64,000 nt of DNA from Anthracocystis setariae (lineage: Eukaryota; Basidiomycota; Ustilaginomycetes; Ustilaginales; Ustilaginaceae). The stretch's first letter is position 1, and the number at the start of each line of letters is the position of its first letter. Under the pieces are notes generated by a model. That model did not search any database. It was not told the DNA's origin and saw nothing but the letters and a program-made list of their open reading frames with translations. The translations under genes were made by a program, and so were the position numbers. The DNA lies in assembly GCA_928724745.1 (NCBI GenBank), contig CAKMXJ010000039.1, forward strand, positions 186,001 to 250,000, written 5' to 3'. This document shows, piece after piece, positions 29,122-37,854 of the stretch.

Positions 29122-32100
29122 TTAGTCGACTACCACGTATCGATTCTTGATCGGCCGCTTCTTGACTGTACCCGTTCGCGATCCTCCGGGAGGCGGAGCG
29201 CGAGGAGCGCCCACTCCGCCTGGCGTCGAGGTGCCAGATCGACTGCCCATAGGAGGTTGCGCAGCAGGTGGCATCGAGTGATCCGCCAAGTTACTCCTGG
29301 CCCGCGTCAAACTGCCCATGCTAGGCGGGCCCCTCGTTGGTGCAAGGCCTGAACTGCCCTCATCTTGACCCTCGCTGATCGGCGGCGTCGCTCGACCCAT
29401 GGTGAAGCTTCCCGACGCAGGACCACGCATGGGAGGGGCGCTCGCTGCACCAGCACTGCGATCGGGCTGCGAGGCGGGACTTGCCGACTGTGTGCGCGCG
29501 GGAGGAGGCGGCGGAGGCGGCGTGGAAGCGGTGCTGCTCGAGTCGCCAGCCTTCTTGTTGACCCAACGCTTGAGGTCCTTGTCGTAGACGAAGCTCGTCT
29601 CCTCACCGAGATGCGCCTTCTTCGCTTTGGCCTGAGCAGCCTGCGAAGCAGGATCCGTCGACGAGCTTCGTCCCCACAGGCGGCCGAACCACGAGGCAGA
29701 CGACTTGAGCTCTTGCTTCTTGTCCTCGCCTGCATTGCTGCCGGCATCGTCCTTCGATACGTCGCCTGCTGCCTGCTTGCTCCCGGAGCTAGTCATGCTG
29801 TCTCGTCGCGACACATCGCCAGCATCCGCATTGGCATCGGAACTTGCACCACCTGCATTGCTGTCTTTCTTGCGCGCGCTCGAGTTGCCGAGCCCAAGGT
29901 CATCGTCATCTTCTTCCTCTTCTTCCGCGTGGTTGCGGCTGTACGAAGAATACTGGTTACCCTGCGACTGCGGCTGAGGTGTTCGGCTTTGCGAGGACAG
30001 TGCGTCGAACGGTGAGACGAAGCCGCCTTCTCCAGCACCTTCGAGCGCATCGGCAGCCTCGACGTTGCTGACGAACTGAGGCTTCTGAGCGCCATGCGGT
30101 TCATAGCCGTAGAAGGGCGTCTGACCAGGACCCGAGTAGCCACTGCTATTGCCTTGATCCTCGTTGCCAGCCTCTTCAGCTTGAGAGCCTTCCGCTCCGT
30201 ATCCTCCGTAGCTATTGTAGCCGCCATAGCTCCCATAATCGCCGTAGCCACCGTATCCGCCCTCCGAACCGGCAGCTGGACGCAGTGCGTCAGTGCTGGG
30301 CCGGCCCGAGCTCTCGGCGTCATGTCCAGCCGGTCCAGCGTTGCTTCGCCAAGGAACGTTCTCGGAAGTGAAGCTTGCCTCACCGCCGCCGTAAGTCGAT
30401 GACACGGTCGAGAACTCGGAGATCTGGTTGCCGTGAGCCCCGCCGTAACCTTGGCTAGCGCCGTACCCATAGGTGTTTCGCGGCGCTTCGAGGCTAGATC
30501 GCACGCTCTCTCGCTCATAGTTGCTTGCCGAATCGTTGGCGTAGCTACTGCCTCGCTGTTGGGACCAGTCGCTGGGCGGACCCGAGCTGAGCGGACGAAT
30601 GGACAGCGCCGACGCTGCACGATGCTTGGGCGACGCTGCACGTCTGGTGGCGTTGCGGAAGTCCATAGCAGATCCAGATCGCGAGGTAGGCACACTCGGC
30701 GAGCTTGCATTCAACTCGACAAACGACTGCTGCCTCGTCAATCCACCGGAGGCAGCATCCGGCGTGATGGCACTGTAGTGTGAGAACGGTCCAATGCTGG
30801 ACGAGCTGGAGCCTTTGCTGGCCTTGTTTGGCGAATCAGCTTCTGCGGCCCCGTCCTCGCCGGCGATGAACTTGGTGAACCTGCCCTCGAGTGCGCCCCA
30901 GACACCATCGAGCGTCGGCCTCTGCATCTTGCGTGTCACCCAGTTGCCGCCCGGCCCTGCCTGAGGCGCCCCGACAAGGCGATCTGACAGCTGCTTCGAT
31001 TGTGCAAGTAACGTAGCATGCAGGTACGGAGAGTGCTTGCACTGCTTGAGGCACTGTGCGATGGCCTCGCAGTAGCGTTGGGCCTTGCCGACTTCACCGA
31101 GATCAGCGAGCTGGTGGGCGTGAACGAGCTTGTAGGCTTGCAAATGCGGAATACCGGCGAACGGCTCTTGGCCCTTGACAGTGGGAACGAGACCTTGTGC
31201 AAATTCGAGTACTTCGGTCATCAGGATGGCATCGAGATCCTGGACAAAAGCCGCAGATGCCATGGGATTGGATATGCCCAGCAACGTGAACCGAGCGCCA
31301 GTGGTGTCTGCGCCACCCAGGGGCGAGGTCGTTGGCGAGAGCAAGTAGCAGAAGTGCGCAGCCTCGAGCAGGCCTCGGGTGCAGAGACCATCACCGATCG
31401 CAGTGAGAGCAGCGGAATCACTTGCACTCTTGTTGCTCGCTACGATGGCAGCCGACTCCTTCCAACTGGGCAATGCATTCGAGCCAGCAGTCGACTCTGC
31501 CGACGAAGCCTGCAGGCCTCCAGGAGCAAGCTGCGTCTTGGTGCGGAAGAGGTCAAAGATCGACACGGGATCTTGGCCAGAGAAGACGTTGTAGGCGACC
31601 TTGAGTCCCTGCAGGTCGCCTTGACCTTGGCCGCTGAGCGAAGGCTCGGCTGCATCAACTTCATGTTCGATGAACTCGCTCACCACTTGCTTCCAGCACT
31701 CCTTGTCGACGCAGCTGGCGATGGTCATAGCGTGCGCCCACATGCGTTGTGTAACAGCGTATTCGACAGCTTGACGACGCTCACCGCGCAGGAGCATCCC
31801 TTGTATCTTGTGCAGGAAACCAGTTCGCAGCTCGTGCGTGGTAACCACTTCGCCCTCTGCGTCGTCGCTCTGGGTCGTAGAGGACACCGACATCGCGAAC
31901 GGACTCGCAGCCACAGCATCTTGGGACTCGGACGGTACGATCAAGGACCGCACGCCTTGCTCAAAAGCAGTGGAGCCGGTCTGGCCATCGTTCTCGACAA
32001 GCAACTTGAGGAGTCGCAGCAGAAGCACCTTATCTTCGGTTCTGCGGGCTTCGAGCACGCCATCCTGCTCAAATGCCCCTTTCCCGGACTCGGTTGCAGA

Positions 32101-35100
32101 ACCTGTGGCAGAAGGCCGCCTGCGAAGATAGCCGATGCCGGCGGAGAGCTCCTGGACTCGTTCGTCGAGGTGCTTGATGAGGGCAGCCTTCTTGTTCTTG
32201 TTCGCCGAGACTGCGCCCGTTGCTCGAGACAGGGCGTTGGTACCAGCGGCGCCCTCAAAGACGGGGCCAGGGAAGGTCAACGGGTCGAAAGCCGTTGCAA
32301 ACGCCGACGATGGGACGAGCGAGGAGAGCGCCCGGACGTTGACGGTCGTAGGATAGCTCGAGGCGTTGTACGAGTAGGCGTTGCCGTCCATGTTGCCGGT
32401 TGCGCCGCGAGAAGTGGGGAAGTAGCTGACAAGCTTGCCACCAATGCCGAAGCTGGCGACCGGGATTGTGGCGTTGCGCATTGTCTGCAGCATGTCGGTG
32501 CTCGCCTCTGAAGCGGCTTGCGAACGCGTCTCGCTGGAGGCGCTTTGCGGATACGGTCCAGCACCAGCGATGCTAGATGCATACTGATCGATCGGCTCAT
32601 ATGGCGAGGCAGGCATGCCGTAGTTGCTGCCATAGCCATTGTGCTGGGGTGAGCCGAAACGTCTGTTCGGGTCAAAGTAGTCGTCCTGATCCTCGATCTC
32701 GCGGGACTGGCCCCCCTCCGCACCATAAATGTCATCAGCGCTGGAGAGCTGACGGTGAGGATCTTCTGCAACGTAGGGATCGCTGGTAGAGGGCGGACCG
32801 TAGGGATCGTAAGTCCCGTAGGAAGGAGCAGATGGGGCAGCGTAAGGACTGTCTGCAGCTGTAGCCGGGCTGTGCAGGCTTTGGCCAGCCGGATTGTAAG
32901 CAGACGACCCTGCTTGGAGCCAGTCGCCTTGCTCGCGATGGGAGGCCAAGGGCGTCCTCGCCTCGGGATCCTCAGCGCCAGATCCTTGCGCTGAATCAAT
33001 CTGCTGGCCATCCTCCTCCGCGACATTGGCGTCAACACTTGGAGTGTTAGCATCGTAGCCCGAGGTAAGACCGGGAACATGTGATTCAGCGCTGTAAGGG
33101 TCGTAGTTTCGAGCAGGTTCGCTCGACTCGCCATATGGATGCTGTGAGTCGGACGGAGCGTATGGATCATAGCTGGTCGTTGGGCCACCTTGCTCGTCTG
33201 CTTCACCATAGCCGTTCCAATCGCCGCTCTGCGGAGCAGTGCCGTGTTCGGCGTAGCCATGACTTTGTTGAACAGCTTTGCTTTCGGCGTCGCTGCCGTA
33301 AGCATGGAAATCCTCCCCTTGCGAGTAGCCGTTGTAGCCGTTGTCGTAGTTGTAGCTATGTCCAGCCGGAGCATCCTGGACCTGGCCCAAGTCGAGCTGG
33401 TCAAAGGCATCGGCGGCATCGTCAACAGAGCTATGTGACAGAGGCTCACCGTGAGAGCCCTCCTGCATTGCGGACCTGACCGAGTCTGTCGTGTGCGAAG
33501 CTCCATCGTCGTACCCGTTGCCGGACTCGTCTGTCACAGTCAGCGTTGGAAGTGAGTCGTCGCCAGGGTGGTGAGAAGAGGGAGGCGTAGCAGCTGCTTG
33601 CTCGAGCGAGTGAACCCATGCGGAAGAAGGACGCTTGTACGTGGTTGGAGGAGTATCCGTGGCGCCCGTCGGCTGGTCCTTCTGAGGAGTCTGCGGACCA
33701 TCCGACGATCTTGATGGAGGACCATGGTGGCTTTCCTGCTCAAGCGAAACGGCGGCTGATCGCTTAGAAGAGCCCAACGCCGAGGCTGACGATACACTGC
33801 TGTTCTGAGCGTTGCGCGAGGCGGATCGAGAAGGGCCCCGGGGAGGACCTTTTGGCGGACCCATGGGAGGACCCTTAGGAGGAGGCGGAGGAGCAGCTGA
33901 TGAAGGCGCCGCGTAATTGTTCGCAGCCTCTGCCGCGGGAGCAGCAGATGAAGATCTTGGTGGAGCAACGGCAGGCGGCGGGTCGTAGGGGCTGGGAGCA
34001 CGGCCGTAAACTTGCCCGTTGACATCGTCGGATGGAGCAAGAGCGTTGTCGTATGCACTTGCATTGTAGCCAGAATGGAGCGACTCTGCTTGTTGTGCGT
34101 CGTAGCCATCGTTTTGCTCCGACCATGATTGGTGCTGGGCCAGCTGCGGCTGCGAAGACGCGTATGGATCCAACGTTGTGTTTTGCTGCGGGGCGTGGGC
34201 GTAAGGATCGGTATTGGCGTCAGGCGCGTACGAATTAGGATCGTAGGCGCCGTACGGAGCAGGATCTTGACCGTCAGCGGTCGAGCCGTACACATCTTGC
34301 AAAGCTGCGACATACTCTGCGGTGTCACCGTACGCTGGTTGACCTTGTTGAGCACCATATTCGTAAGCTTGACCGTGATTGTAGCCTACGTGGTCCGCGG
34401 TTCCCTCGGTGGCGTTGGTGTGCTGCCCACTTGCATCGTGCTGCACGCCGTCTAGATAGGTGGGGTCAGCCGAGTATGCATTGGCATCGTGAGAATAGCT
34501 GGCAACTGCTTCGGCACCAGTCGCAGCCGCAGCAGGGGCGTAAGAGTCCTGCGCACTGTAATGAGCGTACGACTGCTGGTCGTGGCCGGACTGATCATAG
34601 GTCTGTTGTGTGTGATCGGCAGGACCGTACCCTTGCTGCTGATAGTGATCTTGCTGAGTGTGATCTTGTTGAGCATAGCCGTTCTGGTCGTATCCCTGCG
34701 AATCGTAGTTCTGCTGGTCGTAGTTCTGCTGGTCGTAATTCTGCTGGTCGTAGCTTTGCTGATCATAGCTTTGCTGCTGCTGATAGTCATAACCTTGCTG
34801 CTGGTCGTAGCCTTGTTGCTGGTCGTAGCCTTGCTGCTGTTGATAGTCATAAGCTTGGTGCTGATCGTAGCCATACCCTTGTTGTGGATCATAGCCATAT
34901 CCCTGCTGTTGCTGCTGGTCGTAAATGTCCTGGTCGTAACCTGCAATGTCCGAGTCCGGATGGCCAATGGGTCGCCCATAAGCATCGTACTGAGGCTCGG
35001 TGGTTAAGGAGGCATGAGGCTCGCCTGCACCGTCCAGCCACGAGAGCGAGCCTTCCCCGCCGGCGGATGTCCCGAACGGATCCGCTGATGGGTCGGTGGT

Positions 35101-35694
35101 GGTATTGTCATGAGGCACTGAAGTAGAGTGGTGTTGAGTTTGATCGGTTGTGGATCCGAGCCAGTCATCCTGGTAGCTCGAGTCGGTAAATAGCCCGCCT
35201 GGCGATGCTGGACCGGAAGAAGCCCCACTCGCCCTGCCATCATCAGCAGGCACCTTGAGCGCCTCGTGTGTAGACACAATAGCAGGAGTGTCGATAGCCG
35301 ATGTTGATCGAGTTGATTGCGTCTTTTCTGGCCCGGCACCAAACAGCGACGTGACGGGGTCAGGCGCGGAATCAGACGAAGTGTGGTTGTGAGTATTTGT
35401 GGATCCAAAGAGGTCTGGCTCCTCCTCGGCTTCGGTCAGTTGAGAGAGGGAGGAAGCAGCATTGGAAGCGGCGATGCTGGAGAAGGGATCGTCGTCGCCC
35501 GCCGAGCCAAAAAGGGAAGCAGCAATGCCCACACTAGGTTTGGGTGCATGGCCTCGCTTGTGTGGTGTCGCAGTCAATGGGGCTGTAGATGGAGATGCTG
35601 TTGCGGTTGTCTCTACAGCGGCGGGGGCGGCGTCTGTCTTGGTCGTCTCTGCAGCGACATTCTTATCGCTCGTTACGGGGGAAGCGTCGCTCAT
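29122..35694 (-). CDS. SEC16: COPII coat scaffold Sec16
   Basis: 2190 residues in one exon. The N-terminal half is disordered. It includes a Tyr/Gln-rich tract near residues 260-350 built from YDQQ/YDQQN-like units and a Pro-rich patch near residue 605 (PPPPPKGPPMGPP). The Sec16 central conserved domain begins near residue 1118 (VNVRALSSLVPSSAFATAFD), followed by the helical ACE1 block (FLHKIQGMLLRGERRQAVEY; MWAHAMTIASCVDKECWKQV) that binds Sec13. The C-terminus carries a conserved short block (WFGRLWG ... GEETSFVYDKDLKRWVNKK) shared by Sec16 proteins and a Pro-rich end. Sec16 marks ER exit sites and organises COPII assembly with Sec23/24 and Sar1. Length is like yeast Sec16 (about 2200). It diverges from RAD14. 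Confidence 0.93.
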   Translation of the reverse strand: MSDASPVTSDKNVAAETTKTDAAPAAVETTATASPSTAPLTATPHKRGHAPKPSVGIAASLFGSAGDDDPFSSIAASNAASSLSQLTEAEEEPDLFGSTNTHNHTSSDSAPDPVTSLFGAGPEKTQSTRSTSAIDTPAIVSTHEALKVPADDGRASGASSGPASPGGLFTDSSYQDDWLGSTTDQTQHHSTSVPHDNTTTDPSADPFGTSAGGEGSLSWLDGAGEPHASLTTEPQYDAYGRPIGHPDSDIAGYDQDIYDQQQQQGYGYDPQQGYGYDQHQAYDYQQQQGYDQQQGYDQQQGYDYQQQQSYDQQSYDQQNYDQQNYDQQNYDSQGYDQNGYAQQDHTQQDHYQQQGYGPADHTQQTYDQSGHDQQSYAHYSAQDSYAPAAAATGAEAVASYSHDANAYSADPTYLDGVQHDASGQHTNATEGTADHVGYNHGQAYEYGAQQGQPAYGDTAEYVAALQDVYGSTADGQDPAPYGAYDPNSYAPDANTDPYAHAPQQNTTLDPYASSQPQLAQHQSWSEQNDGYDAQQAESLHSGYNASAYDNALAPSDDVNGQVYGRAPSPYDPPPAVAPPRSSSAAPAAEAANNYAAPSSAAPPPPPKGPPMGPPKGPPRGPSRSASRNAQNSSVSSASALGSSKRSAAVSLEQESHHGPPSRSSDGPQTPQKDQPTGATDTPPTTYKRPSSAWVHSLEQAAATPPSSHHPGDDSLPTLTVTDESGNGYDDGASHTTDSVRSAMQEGSHGEPLSHSSVDDAADAFDQLDLGQVQDAPAGHSYNYDNGYNGYSQGEDFHAYGSDAESKAVQQSHGYAEHGTAPQSGDWNGYGEADEQGGPTTSYDPYAPSDSQHPYGESSEPARNYDPYSAESHVPGLTSGYDANTPSVDANVAEEDGQQIDSAQGSGAEDPEARTPLASHREQGDWLQAGSSAYNPAGQSLHSPATAADSPYAAPSAPSYGTYDPYGPPSTSDPYVAEDPHRQLSSADDIYGAEGGQSREIEDQDDYFDPNRRFGSPQHNGYGSNYGMPASPYEPIDQYASSIAGAGPYPQSASSETRSQAASEASTDMLQTMRNATIPVASFGIGGKLVSYFPTSRGATGNMDGNAYSYNASSYPTTVNVRALSSLVPSSAFATAFDPLTFPGPVFEGAAGTNALSRATGAVSANKNKKAALIKHLDERVQELSAGIGYLRRRPSATGSATESGKGAFEQDGVLEARRTEDKVLLLRLLKLLVENDGQTGSTAFEQGVRSLIVPSESQDAVAASPFAMSVSSTTQSDDAEGEVVTTHELRTGFLHKIQGMLLRGERRQAVEYAVTQRMWAHAMTIASCVDKECWKQVVSEFIEHEVDAAEPSLSGQGQGDLQGLKVAYNVFSGQDPVSIFDLFRTKTQLAPGGLQASSAESTAGSNALPSWKESAAIVASNKSASDSAALTAIGDGLCTRGLLEAAHFCYLLSPTTSPLGGADTTGARFTLLGISNPMASAAFVQDLDAILMTEVLEFAQGLVPTVKGQEPFAGIPHLQAYKLVHAHQLADLGEVGKAQRYCEAIAQCLKQCKHSPYLHATLLAQSKQLSDRLVGAPQAGPGGNWVTRKMQRPTLDGVWGALEGRFTKFIAGEDGAAEADSPNKASKGSSSSSIGPFSHYSAITPDAASGGLTRQQSFVELNASSPSVPTSRSGSAMDFRNATRRAASPKHRAASALSIRPLSSGPPSDWSQQRGSSYANDSASNYERESVRSSLEAPRNTYGYGASQGYGGAHGNQISEFSTVSSTYGGGEASFTSENVPWRSNAGPAGHDAESSGRPSTDALRPAAGSEGGYGGYGDYGSYGGYNSYGGYGAEGSQAEEAGNEDQGNSSGYSGPGQTPFYGYEPHGAQKPQFVSNVEAADALEGAGEGGFVSPFDALSSQSRTPQPQSQGNQYSSYSRNHAEEEEEDDDDLGLGNSSARKKDSNAGGASSDANADAGDVSRRDSMTSSGSKQAAGDVSKDDAGSNAGEDKKQELKSSASWFGRLWGRSSSTDPASQAAQAKAKKAHLGEETSFVYDKDLKRWVNKKAGDSSSTASTPPPPPPPARTQSASPASQPDRSAGAASAPPMRGPASGSFTMGRATPPISEGQDEGSSGLAPTRGPPSMGSLTRARSNLADHSMPPAAQPPMGSRSGTSTPGGVGAPRAPPPGGSRTGTVKKRPIKNRYVVVD
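34640..34930 (-). repeat. Short codon repeats encoding a Tyr/Gln/Asp tract in SEC16
   Basis: Tandem degenerate units of the type TAC-GAC-CAG-CAG (on the minus strand) encode YDQQ-like repeats. DNA is repetitive at 9-15 base periods, so this part is likely length-variable between strains. Confidence 0.85.
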
Positions 35695-36671
35695 GATGTG
35701 AGGATATCCGCCGACGCAGGTGAGTAGCTCGTGTCAGTGAACTTGGACAGGTAATAGGTCGAGCCTGTTGCGTTCTGGCTGCTGATTACAGTCGAAATGC
35801 AGTGGATGGTTACGAAGGGAACGGGAGCAGCTTTGAGACCAAAGTCATGAGCGGGTGGTGTCCGAAGCGGAAGACGCCAAGGGATGCCTCGGTAGGCGCG
35901 TTGGTCGGATCACTTCCGATGAGACAGTCACAGACGTGGCTGCGAGCGTGTTGGATATCACGTAGATGCAAGCGCCGATGGTGGCGATGAAGACGGCAAC
36001 AGGGACGAGGGTGCAGGTCGTAGAATGAACCTGATTGCAAGCTGCGATGGAGCCGTCTGGGTAACTCTCGGGCCACGTCGAGGAGAATTTGGCGTCAGGC
36101 AATTCGATGATTCCACGGCACTCACGGTGTAGTGCGCGCGGTCGAAGCTCGAAATCGGATCCCAATTCTCCGCTTTCAATTTGAGGCGACTTTGCCAGTC
36201 CACCACGGCAGTGCCGACTCTCGACCGCATCACGTCTGGCGAGTCAACTGAGTCATTTCAGAGTGCTCTTTCTTTCTACTTTCACACAAAGTCCTGCATA
36301 TAGAACTTGCTATCACCAGATGGGAGCAGCCTATTTCTCGGTTTGTCGTATAAGCGTATCTAAACGTTGCTCCATGCTGAGGTTTCAGAAATCCGGGCCG
36401 TAGAGGTCTCCCAAACAGAGATCAACCAAACGCGCCTGGCGAACGGGCCCTGAGCAGATTGCGGATTGTCAGAATTGTACTTGTTTGACAATAGGATCTG
36501 ACACCGATAGGATGTGGCCAAGATTTCACTCAGCCTCCACATTCGAACCCTTCCTTTTTAGACCAACCAGCCAGCCAGCCAGCCAGCCAGCCTTCCTTTC
36601 CCTTTCCCTCCGACAACACCATCATCATCTTCGGCGACCCTTTGCTTACCATGCAACCATAGAACTTCATC
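35695..36671. promoter_or_regulatory. Divergent intergenic region, SEC16 / RAD14
   Basis: 977 bases with both promoters. On the minus strand, overlapping reading frames at 35810-36233 contain intron-like signals and one hydrophobic stretch (TLVPVAVFIATIGACIYVI), so a small gene may be present but cannot be resolved. A (CCAG)6 repeat at 36567-36592 lies just upstream of RAD14. Confidence 0.4.
36567..36592. repeat. (CCAG)6 tetranucleotide repeat in RAD14 leader
   Basis: About six CCAG units 80-105 bases before the RAD14 ATG. Confidence 0.9.
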
Positions 36672-37760
36672 ATGACCAGCGTCGCTTCCGTTTCATCTAC
36701 GATGGGCGACGATATGGACGCAGTGGACCGTGCTTGGGCGATCCAAGAGAATCGTTTCAGAGCCAAAGCAAGACTCCGCCTTCAAGCCAGAGCACGCAAG
36801 CCTCGGACCGTTGTCCCCAGCAGCAGCAACAACACCCCGGGCACATCTTCCAGCGCTTCACAATCGCAGCCACAAGGAGCGGGAATCGACGTACCGTCCA
36901 TCGGACCCAACGCCAACCTTGGTTCCGTGCCATCGACAAGTCGAAATGCGCGGCTCGACGCGGCCCAGCTCAAGGTGGTCGGCAGTAAGGGCAACGTGGC
37001 ACGCACACGTCCAACCGATAATGGAGAGATCCCGCTGCAGAGGGACAAATCGCTGGGGGACTACATCGAATTTGATCTGTCGAAACTCCACAACAGCAAA
37101 GGTGGTTTCCTGATCGATGATGAAGATCCCGCGGCTCATGGCAAGACGATGGACGATCTGCGCAAGGAGAAGGAGCGCGAGCGTCAACGCATGCGCGAAT
37201 ACGCTGAGCCCGGCATTTCGCTCGATCGTCAGTCACGACCCACCTGCGAGAATTGCGCCAGCCCCGAGATCATCGACCATCCGTTCAAGCGTGTGTTTGG
37301 CATCCACGTGTGCAAAAAGTGCGAACGCGAAAAGCCCGAAGTGTATTCGCTGCTCACCAAGACCGAAGTTAAGGAGGACTACCTACTCACCGACGCCGAA
37401 CTCAAGGACGAAGAGCTGTTGCCGCACCTCCTCAAAGCCAACCCGCACAAGGCGACGTACTCCAACATGATGCTCTTCTGCCGCAAACAGGTCGAGGAGT
37501 TCGCCTTCGGACCGGGCAAGTGGGGCTCGGAAGCAGGCTTGGACGCCGAGTTCGAACGCAGAGAGGAAGAAAAGGCGAGAAAGAGAGGCAAAAAGTTCCA
37601 AAAGGGATTGGCCGATCTCAGGAAGAGGACTCGGGATAATGTGTGGCAGAGGAGAAAGGATGAGGAGCATGTGCACGAGTGGGAGGAGGCGCAGGAGAGG
37701 GGGAAGGCCGTACAACGCTGCACGCAGTGCGGGTATGCGGTAGAGGTTGAGGTCTTCTAA
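36672..37760 (+). CDS. RAD14: Nucleotide excision repair damage sensor RAD14/XPA
   Basis: 362 residues. The XPA zinc finger is clear: C-x2-C in PTCENCAS, 18 residues, then C-x2-C in HVCKKCERE. The DNA-binding domain follows (KPEVYSLLTKTEVKEDYLLT; LPHLLKANPHKATYSNMMLF), then a basic helical region with WQRRKDEEHVHEWEE. The C-terminus ends with another CxxC pair (QRCTQCGYAVEVEVF), typical of fungal Rad14. The N-terminal WAIQENRFRAKARLRLQARA matches the XPA RPA/ERCC1-binding side. XPA verifies damaged DNA and positions XPF-ERCC1 and RPA in nuclear NER. ATG at 36672 (atc ATG acc); a second Met lies ten codons later. The gene converges on the ER glucosidase with 94 bases between. Confidence 0.95.
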   Translation: MTSVASVSSTMGDDMDAVDRAWAIQENRFRAKARLRLQARARKPRTVVPSSSNNTPGTSSSASQSQPQGAGIDVPSIGPNANLGSVPSTSRNARLDAAQLKVVGSKGNVARTRPTDNGEIPLQRDKSLGDYIEFDLSKLHNSKGGFLIDDEDPAAHGKTMDDLRKEKERERQRMREYAEPGISLDRQSRPTCENCASPEIIDHPFKRVFGIHVCKKCEREKPEVYSLLTKTEVKEDYLLTDAELKDEELLPHLLKANPHKATYSNMMLFCRKQVEEFAFGPGKWGSEAGLDAEFERREEEKARKRGKKFQKGLADLRKRTRDNVWQRRKDEEHVHEWEEAQERGKAVQRCTQCGYAVEVEVF

Positions 37761-37854
37761 ATCGCATTCTCCCGCCACCACATCTTCACTGTATCGATAG
37801 CTTAGCATCTTGTACGATAATGTATTTCTCTGACGAATTCCTTGCGATGAGGGA

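Noticed and set aside
31018..32511. 497-codon plus-strand frame opposite SEC16
   Set aside because: Antisense shadow of the conserved Sec16 central region; no recognisable domain.
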